A DNA stretch of 64,000 bases from Brevipalpus yothersi. Taxonomy: Eukaryota; Arthropoda; Arachnida; Trombidiformes; Tenuipalpidae. Location of the stretch: positions 248,001 to 312,000 of the forward strand of contig QZCP01000101.1 of assembly GCA_003956705.1 (NCBI GenBank), written 5' to 3'. Shown here piece by piece: positions 37,363 to 51,300 of the stretch (the stretch's first letter is position 1; each line of letters starts with the position of its first letter). Below the pieces are notes generated by a model that was given only the letters and a program-made list of their open reading frames with translations, searched no databases and was not told the DNA's origin. Made by a program: the position numbers and the translations under genes.

Positions 37363-37811
37363 ATGCTTCCATTAACCCTTCTTCGAACATCTCAAAACCA
37401 TCCAATGGTAAGTTGTCATTTGTTGATAATCAAGTTTCATCTGATATTTTTCTCACCTTCTTGTCCCTTTTTTAGCTGGTTGAATTGAAAAATGGTGAAA
37501 CATTCAATGGACTACTCGTAAATTGTGACAATTATATGAATATCAATTTGCGTGAAGTCATTTGTACTTCTCGTGATGGAGATAAATTTTGGAAAATCAA
37601 TGAATGCTACATTCGTGGATCTACCATCAAGTATCTTAGAATTCCTGATGAAGTCATCGATCATGTGAAAGAGGAGGCTAGTAAAATGAAGCGAGACGCA
37701 AAACGCGGACCTCCATCTGGTCGAGGAGGTAAATTCCCATTCCATTCCGGTGGTGATCGACCTAATTATGGTGGCAAGCCGAATGCGAATAAATTTCCCA
37801 AGAGAAATTAG
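37363..37811 (+). CDS. LSM4: U6 snRNA-associated Sm-like protein LSm4
   Basis: Two exons, 37363-37407 and 37476-37811, give 126 residues. LSm4 is a subunit of the LSm1-7 ring (mRNA decay) and the LSm2-8 ring (U6 snRNA). The start MLPLTLLRTSQNHPM and the Sm folds LVELKNGETFNGLLV, MNINLREVICTSRDGDKFW and ECYIRGSTIKYLRIPDEVID are nearly those of other animals. The C-terminal tail is short and has only a few RG/GG pairs, fewer than in vertebrates. An ATTAAA at 37914-37919 may be its poly(A) signal. Confidence 0.98.
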
Positions 37812-38120
37812 ATATTTTTCAATTAAACTGGATTGGCTTTCCAGCCACTCATCAAATTTGTTCTGTATCCAAAGAAATCATCTTTTTCATTTGAACCTCA
37901 AATCGAACTTTCCATTAAATAGTCTGCAACGATGAGCAATGTTGACAAATTTTCTCGCTGGTATGTATCATCAGGATGAGTTTCCTTGATTGATAAGAAA
38001 GCTAAAACCAAAAGCTTCAATGAAAAAATTGTGAACATTGTCAAGTCTCTTAATATGGGTCCTTCACGAGATTAGGCAAGGAAATTTCTTTAAGCAAGTG
38101 CAAAAAGTTTATTATCTTCG
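37812..38120. other. Tail-to-tail spacer, LSm4 / C2H2-FAR1 gene
   Basis: 309 bases separate the stop codons. A plus-strand ATTAAA lies at 37914-37919. A minus-strand AATAAA (38113-38108) lies only 7 bases after the stop of the C2H2-FAR1 gene. The two 3' UTRs may be very short. Confidence 0.5.
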
Positions 38121-39649
38121 TCAGTTAGTCAATGTTTGAATGATAATGTAACAAGTTTCAGATGATTTAGAATTACTAAAAGATATGGTTGAGCTTTGAC
38201 CAACTTCTTCCTCAACTGTCAATTCATCAAGACCAGAGGAGAGAGCCTTCAATTGCACCAAATCTTCTGGCATATTAATGGTGAGAATTTTAGGAGACTG
38301 TACAGCTATAAGTTCGGGACTTGGCTTTGGTAAAATTTTTCTTAATCTAGTTGACACAGTTGGTGATTCTTTTGGTATACTATCAGATGATTTATCACAA
38401 TTTGAAGATGAGAGGGATCGTCTATTATGTTTACTTTGTATTGGTGTTCCCATATCTACTACCATCTTCTTCTGTTTAGCGTCATCGATAAGCTCTCTTA
38501 TACTATTTAAGGTCTCCAAAGGGATTTCATTAATGCTGTCCATTATATTCTCTACCAACTTTTGTCTATCCTCAGCGCTACAGTCAGTTGACGGATCAAA
38601 AAATATGGACCCTTCTCCAACCATATCAATTTCACCATCGATTTCTACTTCGAATTCATTATCATTCGTTGGAAGACTAGTTATACACTCAATAATTGTA
38701 CCAGATTTACCATGACTCAGAGTATCTCTATTATCATTCAATGGTCTACCATCTTCTGATGATTTCAAACATCGATCTTTGATATTCCTCAGGTCTTTAA
38801 TAGTGAGAAGGTTTAATCTTGACCCTGCCGCTCCGAGAGAATCCTTAATTTTGGACAGAAGATGATTGCGATCCACACCTTGCTCTAGATTTTTCGCTAT
38901 TTTCATTCTATCCTCCTTATGAAGATTGAGATGTTTCAAATTGGCTTCATGTCCGATGTGAGTGGGAATGAAGTACACAGATAAATGACCAGTTTCGTTG
39001 TCCTTGTTTACCACTAATTTGGAAGGACATGTTCGATTAATTTTTCGACTTCCTTGAGCTCTTAAACGACGCTTGCGATCTTTTTTAGGGGAAAAACTGC
39101 CCGATCGGTTACAAGTGAAATACATAGTTTTCTGTGTTGGGTTACTTTTAGATCTATCTTTACGATAAAAGCTCGATGTAGCCTTTTCCATTGCCATTTT
39201 CCACTTGTAAAAATCTGATTGAAGATCGTTAATGGAGAAAACGAGTCTATTAGAACGATTTGATATCTTCTACATTTATAAATGATTTTAGGCTCAGAAC
39301 TTAAAGAAAAAAACTAGCATCAAGCAGTCATATTCAGAAATATTATGCTCCAAGAGTTTACATGAAGATCTTCATTTTTAACCCTCTCGTTTGTCTGGAC
39401 AACAAGACCAATCACAATCATCTCACCTTCCTCGGAAGCAAATGAGAGCTCTCTTTCATCAATTCCATAATTATGAACCAAACGAAGATGTTCAAGGAAA
39501 AATTTTTCTCTTGTGAGAGCTTCTTCACAAATAGGACATATCAAAGAATGTAAATGTTTTGGAGCTTCTCCATGGATCTGCCTTAAATGACGACTCAAAT
39601 TGGAGCGGGCTGAAAATTCTTTATTACACTTATCACAAGTAGGTAGCAT
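38121..39649 (-). CDS. Two C2H2 fingers plus FAR1/MULE-type zinc-binding region, likely transposase-derived regulator
   Basis: Two exons, 39649-39427 and 39214-38121, give 438 residues. The start is the first ATG (39649). Exon 1 codes for two C2H2 fingers (CDKCNKEF...HLRQIH and CPICEEAL...HLRLVH). Exon 2 opens with DFYKWKMAMEKATSSF, then a Cys/His module with YFTCNRSG, a run of Lys/Arg, RTCPSKLVV, and YFIPTHIGHE. Its C-C-H-H order is like the WRKY-GCM1 fold of FAR1 and Mutator-like transposases. LLTIKDLRNIKDRC then ends the conserved part. The last 250 residues are acidic and Ser-rich. I recall similar proteins in ticks and mites, but cannot name a function. No transposase catalytic core is present, so a domesticated DNA-binding role is inferred. 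Confidence 0.75.
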
Positions 39650-40966
39650 GATGGCTACAAATTGTCCACATTTGAACCACAAAGAAAATGTATAAGTTTC
39701 TACTATCTCATAACCACAGGCAAAACGATTTGACGAATCAAATTATTTGTGGCCGTCAAGAGATTCACACATGCTGAATGTCAACAAAAACAGTGGGAGC
39801 TCAGTTTACTGTTATTGCTTCAAGTGAGTCTCTCTCTCTCGCTCTTTCTCTTCTCTATCAGCTGCTGAGGTGGCCGACTTTTGATCGTTAATTTTTAATT
39901 TTTTGAAATACTTAATTTAGAACTCTGACCTAGCTTGGAGAGACACAATTTTCCTTTCGAGCTTAATTCGATAATATTTTTTTGGAAAAATCACGTCAAT
40001 TTTTTGGGTAAAGATTGTGATTCCTATTCCTCGAGAGATTATAAAAATGAAGTTTAGTGATAATTTTCAAGGAATACCAATATCTTGACAACTTATTCGG
40101 TCGAGTCACTAATTAATAAATCTGTCAAACTTTTATGGAACTTCAGGTGTCAAGCGAATCTGTTTGAATTCATTGATGGAATTTCATTGGCTTCAGATCA
40201 AGTTCAGAATGCATCGAGAGTACTCTCTGAACGGTAACCTTGAATTGTGTGATCTAAATTGAAATTCAGCATAATTTGACAAACTTTTCAATTGATGTAC
40301 TATGTTAATTATTTTTCTCGATGAAGTTTGAGTGGAATCAATTAAGGTGTAAATCTAGAGCAGATAGATAGCTCACAATATTTTGTTTCAACAAGTGAAG
40401 AAATAAAAAAAATTTCAAACAATTAATTTTTTGGCCATGAATGGCATTGTATTGCATAGAGTTCAGAATTAGAGAGAAAGGACTCAAGAAACAATAATTG
40501 GTGGGCAATAGTTTAGTTACTTATTAATAATTTCGAAGACTTCGAGCCTAGAGCTCTTTTTTAGGCACAAGAATTTGTTTTTCATCACTCATTTTTTAAG
40601 CTTTAGAGCATTCGATAAATGAATCTTGAACAAAAAGAATAAAGCTGCTATCGACTCGACTATATCACATTTTTTGTATAATTAATCTCTCCTAATAAAA
40701 CAACAGACAAATTAACGATAAGACATAATGATGATCACACAATCATAAGGATGATAAACTTAACCATTAAGAGTTTAGATAAAATGACAAAAGGAAGAAA
40801 AACTAGCATCAGAAGCAAAAAAAATGATAAAACATGATAGAGGCATCATGGAGCTTGAGCTTGATGGAGAGCTGATATAAGATGAGCTCAGGTATAACTT
40901 CCCAAATGAAACTACAACATAAGCTCTGGACGAAGAGATGGAGAGAGAGAGAAAGAGAGATGATGA
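39650..40966. other. Spacer between the C2H2/FAR1 gene and MTF-1
   Basis: AT-rich DNA of 1.3 kb. Short CT runs lie near 39831-39855, in the 5' flank of the C2H2/FAR1 gene. The rest would include the MTF-1 3' UTR. No gene is seen. Confidence 0.45.
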
Positions 40967-43445
40967 TCAGTTCACATTCCTTGTATAATTGACCGTTAGA
41001 CTAGAGGTGAGAGGTGGCGGATTGGACGGTGTTGCATGGTGCTCACAATCATCAGCTCCAGGACAACCAGGACAACAGGATCCATTTTTTCGACACTGAT
41101 CAGGATCACATTTACAAATTTCGGCTTGTGCAGCAGCTCCAGAGATGATATTATTCTCATGATCACAGCATCCATACAGAGGTTGAAAACTAGATGCATG
41201 AGAAAATTTTTCCTCATGCGGATCATAGGAAACACAATGATCGTACACAGGCTCCGGAGCCATTCCGATAACGGTGGTTGGTATATCGAGAGATAAGTAG
41301 CTACTATGCGGCTCGTTGACCATCGGAACAAGATGATATGCTGGATGGACAGACAATAGAAAAAACAAGCAAACATATTAAATCTCAATTGGATAGGAAA
41401 AATTTTCACATTTTTGTGATATATTTGACAACTCACCTGACGATGATGTCGTCACACCAGAATCTTGTGGTACAACGTGAAGGGCATTTGCAGCATCCGT
41501 TCGATAAATAGGATCAACAACAGAGCTCGATGCCTTTGTAACTCCATTGATCAACACTTCGGACCCGGTATTGAGTACACAAGCGATATTCTCAGCGGTA
41601 GATCTCATATTTGAGGTGCCAGACAAGTTAACAATAGTAGTACCTGTAGCTGGGCTATCATTATTGTTAGCTCTCATCCTTTCGTTGGCATTGTTCTTTA
41701 CGCTGATATGATGATCAGTATTTTGATCAATCAAGCTCTTTGAATCGCTACCCAATGGATGAGAAAGTGAGGTGAGCAAAGCAGCAGCCGCTTTGTTATC
41801 ATTAATGAATTTGCTAATGTCTTCTTCCTTTTTCATGCTCGCCCTTTTCAACTCATGCCGGTTCAAATGACTTTTTAAACTATATTGAGTAGTAAATGAT
41901 TTCTTACAACCATCTTGATTACATGAGTAAGGCTTTTCACCGGTATGAGTACGTATATGGGTCTTCAGGTGATGACTGGCGGCAAATGATTTGCCACATC
42001 CTTGCTGATTACACTTGTACGGTCTTTCTCCGGTATGTGTACGCCAGTGTTTACGAAGATCACTCAAGGTGGTAAAAAATTTAACACAACCACTGCTGCT
42101 ACAATTAAAAGTGTTTCCAGTATGCAATCTTTTATGAGCTTTCAATCTGTACAAAGTGTTGAATGCTTTCTCACATCCATTGATTTGACATTCGAAAGGT
42201 TTTTCTTTGGTGTGGACTCTGGTATGGATCCGGAGGCTATGACCAAGCAAAAAAAGTAAAATGAATTAAATTTATCATTATTATGAAAGCTTACGCATAA
42301 AGTGTTTATACACAACCCATGGGCTGGATGATTGCCTACCTGTATGACGTGAGAAATGCTTTACCACAGCCTTCTTGATTGCAGACAAAAGTCAGCTCAC
42401 CAGTATGAGTTTTATGGTGCGTTTTAAGATTACCTGCAGTCGAATATGTTCTCCTGCAGCCACTGTATTCACATCGGAATACTTTGTATTCCCGTTTCTT
42501 GGTGGTCTTATTTCGAGTTTCGATCATTAATGTTGCATGAGATGGATTTCTCGGCATAGGACTGTTTCCAGGATGAACGTGCATAGTGATCTGATCCTCT
42601 GTAATGCTATGTTGAATGTACCTGTACCAAGTGTAGAGAGACATTCAATGAATCAAGCATCGCAATCAGAATTGAAAACCCAAAGTGAAAAATATCAAGA
42701 AGAGAGAGAAAGAAAGAAAGAGAAAAGGGAGACAATTAAAGCTCACTCAGAGAGCAACTTCAATTGTGCATATATATAATAAAATTAATATATAACGTGG
42801 TGACCACCTGCTTGTCATCAATTTCGATCGATACATCAGTATGCACGTAGAGATGGAAAGGATAGGAAAATTTTGGTTTGATCCAAGTATTTTCAGAACA
42901 ATACAAAATCGAATTTTCGGACTGTTCTGTAGGAGAATTTATGAAATGAAATATTTTTTCTTTCCCATCATCATAATAAAATGATCTGATTGATTGTCTT
43001 CATGAGAATTATCAGTACATGTGTTCATTTGGAGGATAATCTGAAGGAACGTTCGAGATTGGTAGTAGTGTATCAAAATGTCACAAGCATTGTGATACCC
43101 CCAAGATTAAGTCAATCTAAGATATGGAAAGCATGGCGAACATATTTATGCGCCCAATACTAACCCAGCATTCTCTTGATCAGCCAAAAAGTCAGCAACT
43201 TGAGATGATATATCATCAGAGGCCTGAGCACCGCTAGAAGAGGGACCAAAATTCGTTTGCCCACTCATCAGATGCACATTGTCCATACGATCATGGGCAT
43301 AATCTCTATTCAAAGTGAATGTTTCATCACTCTGGAGCATATGATATGTTGGACCATCCAGTGTATCCTCAAAATAATCATGAAAGGTAATTGTCATTGG
43401 TGGTGTGTTGAGCTGATTGCTCAATCCTTCGCGAAAATCTTCCAT
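40967..43445 (-). CDS. MTF1: Metal-responsive transcription factor 1 (MTF-1)
   Basis: Four exons, 43445-43165, 42621-42340, 42236-41437 and 41340-40967, give 578 residues. MTF-1 senses zinc (and copper in flies) and activates metallothionein and transporter genes through metal response elements. Six consecutive C2H2 fingers with the family spacing C-x4-C are complete, from FRCEYSGCRRTYSTAGNLKTH to YSCNQDGCKKSFTTQYSLKSH. They are preceded by the conserved GYIQHSITEDQI and PGNSPMPRN segments. The C-terminal exon carries a Cys cluster (CCDH, CKCDPDQC, CCPGCPG, ADDCEHH) like the copper-sensing cluster of insect MTF-1. The exon 1 donor (GTTAGT) was chosen because it alone restores the phase into GYIQHS. 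Confidence 0.96.
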
Positions 43446-45399
43446 GTCTTTTGACGAACCTTTTTTTCAATTCTTTCGTTGCTCTTGTTGATATACTACT
43501 AGTATATACGCTATCTGTGTGTATATATAACGGTAATAATCTTTTGCTTTTAGGCTTTCACTCTCGAATCATCGATCAGAGTGTAATCCAATTTGAATTC
43601 AAATATTGTTATCCGCTAAGGTTAGACCTAATCTCTTGACTACTTTCTTGTTGTTGAAGAAAGTATAAGGCACAGATTCAGAGGTTTCGATGTCCAAAAA
43701 TGGTGGCAAGTTATCGTTGATCATCACTCGGCCTCAGTCTGGGGCCTGCATTCGAAAGTGATCACAAAAGCTCACTATTTATCACAATTTATGGTTTAAA
43801 AGATAATGATCAATACTTTGTACTTTAGACATTAGACTTACACACATAAAAATAAATTGAAATTCCAAAAGAGAACGATAAATTAGGTGTAAAATAATCA
43901 ACGGAAAACAAAACCTGAGGGAGAGAAAAAAAAGAGGAGAGAGAGAGAGAGAAAATCTATGGATGTCGTTTGCCACCTACTAGTAGCGAAAAAAATGCTG
44001 TGACTTATGAGTGTGTGAATCACGCAAGATAAAATGGAGAGAAGCTCTGAGCTACAGAGGCGATCACGTTGATAGGCATGCCTCTCTGTGAACTAAGAGA
44101 AAAGAAGATGAGAGAGAGAGAAAGTGAGGCAACAAACTCTCTGGGCCGCATCTCAACTTTCGTCCTTCTCTTTTTCACTTCCATGGATAAAACTTTTGAT
44201 CTGATAATGAATCTGATTGAATTTATAAGGGATATTCATAGAGAATTGCTCTGAATCGAGAGAACAAACGCCTAGATAGAAGTGGAAGAAGAGAGAGCTT
44301 CTAGTCTAGTCTTCAGGAAGATCTAAGTCCATCGAATCACCTTCCAACGAAAGGGTTGAATAATAAAAATTCTGGAGCCGCTAATGTTGAAGAGAGTGTC
44401 CATAGGATATGATGAAAAGTCTCAAAACTCATTAGGTTCTCAATAACTTACTGCAAAAAAGAATCTCGATAGATGTAAGATATTTGAATCGGAAGTGATC
44501 GCTGGGAAAAATTCCGAACCGGTGAATCGAAAATGATACACCCACTCTAGTGCAGCTCTGAACAAGAAAAAAAAGTGAATTATAAATGTTTCAGTTGAAG
44601 ATGTACTTACTGTGAGTGCTTTAGAAAGGAGTTGAGGTTTAAAAAATGATGCGCTTAATCGTATGAGGGCAATAGGGAATAGCTAGCACGAAAAATATGC
44701 TAACTCAGCGGTAGGGTGACCTTTAAATCACAATCTATTATTTGTATCGTAATTAAGCGATTCAATTTCATAGCTTTCTTCGCCAACACATTTTTAATAA
44801 TGACCAGATTCGAAGTATACTTCAAGAATACAAAATGAAATTTCCGCACTAAAAACATAATAAAAAAAGACTAAATGATCAAAAGAGACTTCTGAGAAAT
44901 CTCTCAAAGGGAGAGAGAGAGTTTGTTGTATTAAACAGTTAAAAGGAAAGAGATTTCGACGTCATGCTCTCATGAAATGGACTGGATAAGTAAAAAAATG
45001 AAGTCTATCAACCAAGTGAGCGGAGAGCGGAGGAAGGAGTTGAATTCGAACGATCATTCAGTTCTTAAAAGCAGGACTGATGCCTAAGCTGGACTAGAAA
45101 GTGGAATTTTTTGGTTTACAAAATGTTGATTCTCTGTTTGACTTTGTTTGAAATCTTGTGCTCGAATGGTTGACAATTTCCACCCGAGAAAAGATTTCCA
45201 AAACAGTTAATAGTCCATGGACGATTCTTTGGCACTTTTCACACTGAGCGTTATCATTCTATTAACTCAAACAGAGGATGTTCGAATATCATAGGAGTTC
45301 AAATGATCGCAGGCAACACATAGGAGTAAAAATTGATCAATTCCTGATAAAGAGGAACATTCTTGAGTAATCCATTTTCATTGCTGAGTTCTCTTTTCG
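43446..45399. other. MTF-1 5' flank and Abl 3' flank
   Basis: Nearly 2 kb without a supported gene. GA runs at about 43936-43952 and 44111-44123 lie on the MTF-1 side. The short open frames at 43782-43976 and 44069-44254 look random. Confidence 0.45.
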
Positions 45400-48300
45400 T
45401 CACCTTTGGACAATATTTACAATATCTCTGAGAATGTTCTGATAGTCTGCCACCAAATGCTGCGTTGATGTCAGTGGAGAGCTATCAGATATAGAAAACT
45501 TCAAATCTTCAACATTGGACTCCAACTTGGTAAGTAATTCACAAAAACGGAACTTCTGATGAGGTGGTATGGAACCAGAATCAGAGAATATACGGCAATG
45601 ATTTCGGAGTAAGATGCTTTTGTCGTTCATTTGATTAACAATCCTTTTTCCTTCGCTGCTCTCATAGAGCGGGGCATCAAGACATTTCTTAAGATTGCTT
45701 ATACTTGACTCGATAGCAGAAGAGATTTCCAAAATTGAGTCTTTGTGAGCTTCAGGAGCTTCATTAGAGCTCGGAGGTGGCGGAGCTTCCCTTTTCTTCC
45801 GAAGATCTGATGGCTTCAATCCTCCCGTTTTGATACGATTTTTGAGATTGCCTTCAGTGTCTTGAGCTGAGTCTAATCGATTCGGAGAATCTCTAACGTT
45901 AACGTTTCGAGTTTTGTCAAAGAAGCTCAAAGATGATGGCTTATCACTACTAATTTTACCAACTGAATTGAGAAAAGGTTTATTAGCTGGTGGCAGTGGT
46001 TTCGATGGAGCGGATTCCCTTCCACTGTTGTCATATGATGTCTGTGACTGGCTTTTGATCACTCCTTTTTTTGCTGCTAGGTCAAATCTTGGACTTTTAT
46101 GACATTCATCGGAAGTTGATTTCTGATCAGAAGTAGATTGTTGTTCCCACATTTTTTTCAGGTTCGTCAAGGTTTGTTTGCCTTTGTCGAATGTTTCAGC
46201 TCCAATACCCGCTCGATTTTCCGAGGGATCGCCAGAAGCGTTCTCTGTCGATAAATCATTCGTTCTAGAGTTGGAATTAGACAAGCTCGAAGAAACTGAA
46301 TGATTTCGCTCAGATTTCCCTGATTCTGATTCATGCATAGCACCAAACTTATTCTTAATTGAGTCTATTTCAGGGCAACCAGGAGTTCTCTTTAAGACTG
46401 GGGTGACATATTCGGCAACAGAGCTGGCTGAGTTACAGCCCGATCCTGAGATAATCGGAGGCAATGGAGCTGGACAATTTGGCCCCACTTTATTTGAGGA
46501 AGGTATTGCTCGATGACCAAAGCGACTTGATTTAGATTTTGGCTTTTGCACTTGAGTATTACCCGTATTTTGTGAGTCGGAACTACATTCAGATGATGAT
46601 TTTTTTCTCGTCTTGAGACGCAAACTTTTCAGTATTGAATGACCGCCAGAAGAATTAATTTTCTTGCTGTTACTAGAAGATGTGTTTTGTTGTTGTTCTT
46701 GAGGCTCATCTTCTGGAGTATAATTATCAAGTGGAGGGGGAGGAGGTAAAAAGTTGAGAATATTCGGCTCCTCAGATTTGGAGGAAGACATGAGATTAGA
46801 TTTATGCTGGGTTTCACGAGCTAAATCGTTATCTTGATTTGCAAACGATTCTATCTGATTACTCTTGTAAGACTGAACATTAGAAGGATTATAATTGTTT
46901 GAACTCGTGTTTTCGCCATGGTCTGAGTAGTTCTGTGGACGAGATAAGTGTTCGCCAACAGAACCACTCTTAATCAGGAAACTACTTCCATTTGGCACTT
47001 TCGGTGGGCTTGGAGGACGATTTTTGGACCGATACTGCTTGGAACTTTTCCCAACAATACCTCGAGCATCATTGGATCCAAAAGGTGCTGGAGGGGAGGG
47101 TAAGAAGGGAATGATCTCATTTTCTCCACTTTTGGTTTCACTAGAATCATCAGCTTTGAAGATATCTATTGGAGGTGGAGGAATGACACGACTTGATGAG
47201 CTCACATCCTTGGTCAATGAACTTATGGTCCGTTCAGGAGTAGAAACGTTGGAGGAGGATGAAGAAGATGAGGAAATTGATGTCCATGAGGGTTCCTGTG
47301 TTCGATTAATTGATGGATTTTGTTTTTGAGAGTGAGGAACAGGAGCTCTTCGCTTATTCAACACACTTTTAGAAGGCTGTGAAGGATTGCCATAAGATAA
47401 TTTTCTTACATCATGAGGATTCAATGTTGCGTTGATGTTCATATGACTGGATGCATTCAAACCTGAGGATGATAAAGCTGAAGATGAATCGAAATCAAAT
47501 GATTCATTAAGACGAGAATGTGTGAGATCAGATCTTTGGCGGGTCAAATAACCTGAAGCGCGAAAAGATTGGTGTGAGTCTAAGGGATTGCCATAGCCGA
47601 GTAGTGACTGATGACGGAGATCAGGGCCTTCTTTTTCTCTTGATCTACTACGATTTGCTTTTGATTTTATGTTATGGGCTAGTGTAGCCAAATGTTGTCT
47701 GGTGATACGAGCTTTATCTTGTTGATCAATGGGAACAAATGCTGGAGATGTGGTTAGATCATCGCTTTCCAGCTCATCTAATGATTCAAGAGCATCTTTC
47801 GCTATTTTAGCTTCGTTGTTTCGATGATCAGAGGCGAGTGATGAGGAATTTGATGAATTTTCCCTGTCTTGTCGTGATGGGCAGTCTTTTAATGAGTCAA
47901 GATAGGCACCAATACGAGCTCCTTTAGGAAGAGTTCCATACCTAGAAAGAGAGATAGGAAGTGGAAACGTCTTGATAATAGGGCCTGAAACTCATAGTGT
48001 ATTGAATCAAAACCTTTTTCCAGGTTTTAGCTGATAAACAGCAAGAATGAACATAGAGGAACATCAAAACTTTCAAGGGCTTTAGCAGCAGAGTTAACAT
48101 TTCAGGAAAAGGTATCGATCCGAGACTTGGAGAGTCAATGACATTGATCTGTATAGTATGTAAATCAAAGGGGGATCCAAACTACACTGTACTCTTCGAT
48201 AAAAATATAGTGAGATAACAAATCTTCACTCACATCTCTCGAAGAAAACAGAGTGGGTACTGGTAAAAGTAGATGATCACATCATCATGCTAGGAAAAAA

Positions 48301-51300
48301 GGTGAGGGAGTGCTCCTCTCAGGGCAAAAAATGCAGAAAATTCATATCGATCAACTAATAATTAGCCTTGTTTCTCTACATAATAATTATTGAAGCCCAA
48401 TTTAGATTTTTCTCCTCAACCAATCATTCAACGCTCCTCTGAGGAAATGGGACAGATCTAAGTACATGTAGATATACGGAGAATACTCTCTATTCAAATT
48501 CTTCTTATATTCTAAATATTCTAATGTACAATTCTGGTGAAAAATTCTTCTTTTTTAACTTTTTCTGACTATGAGAGTTCCAAGCAAGTGGAAATGGGAA
48601 AAACGGGGAAACAATTAGGACAGAAAGTCATAAGGTTAGAGATCTCTCTCGATGCAAAAAACTAGCTCCTAAATTAGAATGGATGAATGTGCTTCTAAAA
48701 CTATCGAGGTGTCAAAGTCAATTATCTTCTCAATTTTTAAGATATTACAGAAAGAAAATTGTGAGTCAGGCTCTACAAATGGAACACTCAACCATTATCG
48801 GAGAAAGCGTGACTTGATAATCATAACACAATCACAAGCTCAATGAAGAGAAATTCAAGTAATGTTGACCCAACTAATCAGTGCTAAAAGTCATGATATC
48901 GCTATGGTTTTTGATAAGGAGTCAAAATATTAACAATTCGTATCTCTTTCAAAAATCTACAGAATCTTGCAGGTTATGAAAAGGATACTGCACCTAAGAG
49001 TATAACTGAACAAGCCAGTCAGAGATGATAAGAGCTCATTGAATGCAAAAACTTTAGGAGACCATGAAACTATACTTCTCCTTAATGTGTCCAAATTCTG
49101 ATGCATACGATGCGTGAATGAAAATTTTGATACAATACTAGCTGAGCACTTACCTATTTATTGCTTTCTTAACATTGTTGACCTCTAAAGCAGCTACCTG
49201 CACTTTTGTCTTATGTTGAGAGAGATGTGGATCATTTCTTATCATCATTTCACCGTCATCATTATCACTTGTAGTTGCAATTGATGGAATATTTGTAAAT
49301 ACCTCCCCACTATTTGTAGAAGTGGTTATACTATTATTTGGTGAGGCTTTTGAGCTTATCGATTTGTTCTTTTTCGGGGCTTTCCGATGAGATCGAGAAC
49401 TCAAAAGCTGATACAAGGTTGAGCTCGTAGCTGAGGATGTTGCACGAGAGGATTCATCATCAAAATTTTGAGACATGGATCCAATGACTTTTTCCATGGT
49501 CTCTCGAGCCCCCTCCAAAATATGTTCGTCCTCAAGAGTAGGTGGCTGGCGAGCGGTTTCACCAGTTGGATATTCCGGTAAATAAGAGGAGTCTCGAAAA
49601 GAGCTTGTTCTCTTGGGAGGGACTGGAGCCTGCTTAGCTTGCTTCGAAGAATTTGGAGGATGACGTCCATGAGTCTGCGATCAAGAAGATGAATTGAAAC
49701 TGTTATTAATCCCATGACTTGTGTTACTGATAATATGGAAATTTTCTGAATCTTAAGTTGCTAGAGAAGTCTTGAGGAAAGAAGTTGATATGATATAGGT
49801 AGACTAATGAGCTCTTAACAAGTCGAGAAGAGAATCTCAACAAGGTATTACAATTGACTAGTCACACGAATGACAATGCATTTACATACCCTGAGTAAAC
49901 TTCCTTTTCGCAATTGAACAGATTTGGCTGGTAAGACAGCTTGAGATGAGCCAATATTAATGTTCATCGCATTCCATGAAGGAGAAGAAGATGATCCATC
50001 TACTAAAGCATGTACATTAGGAGTGGAGCCCGAAAACTTTTTATATGGTGCATTAGAGAGTGAGGGAGAATGCTGAGATGGACCTTTACCAAGATTTGTT
50101 CGATCCATGAGAGTTCTTTCCACTTCCTCGTTGATGTTAGAATTTTGGAAGATAGTTTCCAGAATCTCACGAATTTGATAGAAAGTTGGCCGGTCATTTG
50201 CATCCCATTGCCAACATTGGAGCATAAGTTCGTATATTTTGGGAGGACAGCCTGTCGGACACTCCATCCTATAGCCTGATTCGAGCATATGATAAACATT
50301 GGCAAGCTCTACACCAGGATATGGTGATGATCCATATGTGGCTATCTCCCACAATAGTATTCCGAAGGCCCAAACATCGGATTTGTTTGCTATTAGGAGA
50401 CAAAAAAACAAATGATATCGGATACTTGGAATTACAAACAAGGAAAATCCCCGAAAATTTTCTCAAACAATATGACTCGATTGATCATCAAATATGTTCT
50501 TTAATGAAACAAACTTACTGAAGCGATTGTAAGCTAGTCCTTCGGGGGCTGTCCATTTGATAGGAAATTTGGCACCAGCATGAGCAGTGTAGGTATCGTC
50601 ACGCATTAAGCGTGCCAACCCAAAGTCGGCAACTTTAACCAAATGATTATCACCCACTAAACAATTGCGGGCAGCTAGATCACGATGAATAAAATTACGT
50701 GATTCAAGGTATTCCATAGAAGAGGATATTTGGGTAGCCATGTACATAAGTACCACAGCATTCACTTCTTCACGATTGCAATTACGTAAAAAGTCTAGTA
50801 AGTTTCCGTGTGCCATAAATTCTGTAATTATATAAAATGGAGGTTCTCTAGTACAAACACCTAATAATTGAACCAAGTTAGGATGCTTCATTTCTTTCAT
50901 AATGGCAGCTTCTCCCAGGAAGTCTTCCTTGGCCATAGTGTCTTCTTTGAGTGTTTTAACAGCTACAGTTAGATTATAACGTTTCCATAAGGCTTCATAA
51001 ACGTCCCCATATTGTCCACCACCAAGTTTTTGTTTCATTATTATGTCAGTTCGATCAACTTCCCATTTATCAGGCTCAGGTGAAAAAATGAAGCCACTAT
51101 TCATTCCTCTAGCATTGGAGTTTCGTTGTTTCGGAGCAGGATATAACAGCATTGTACTCAGACCATCAACATGCATACTATGATGATGAACTAATTCAGC
51201 GAGAGTATTGAAGCGACATCCTTCAGTCACATAAAATTTACCTTCACTATCCTCATTTATTCTATAATGATAAACTCTTTCATCATAACGCAAAGAGATG

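Noticed and set aside
49401..49715. Open frame on the Abl strand in another frame
   Set aside because: It is a shadow of Abl exon 4 (49674-49154), which reads in the frame giving APVPPKRT.
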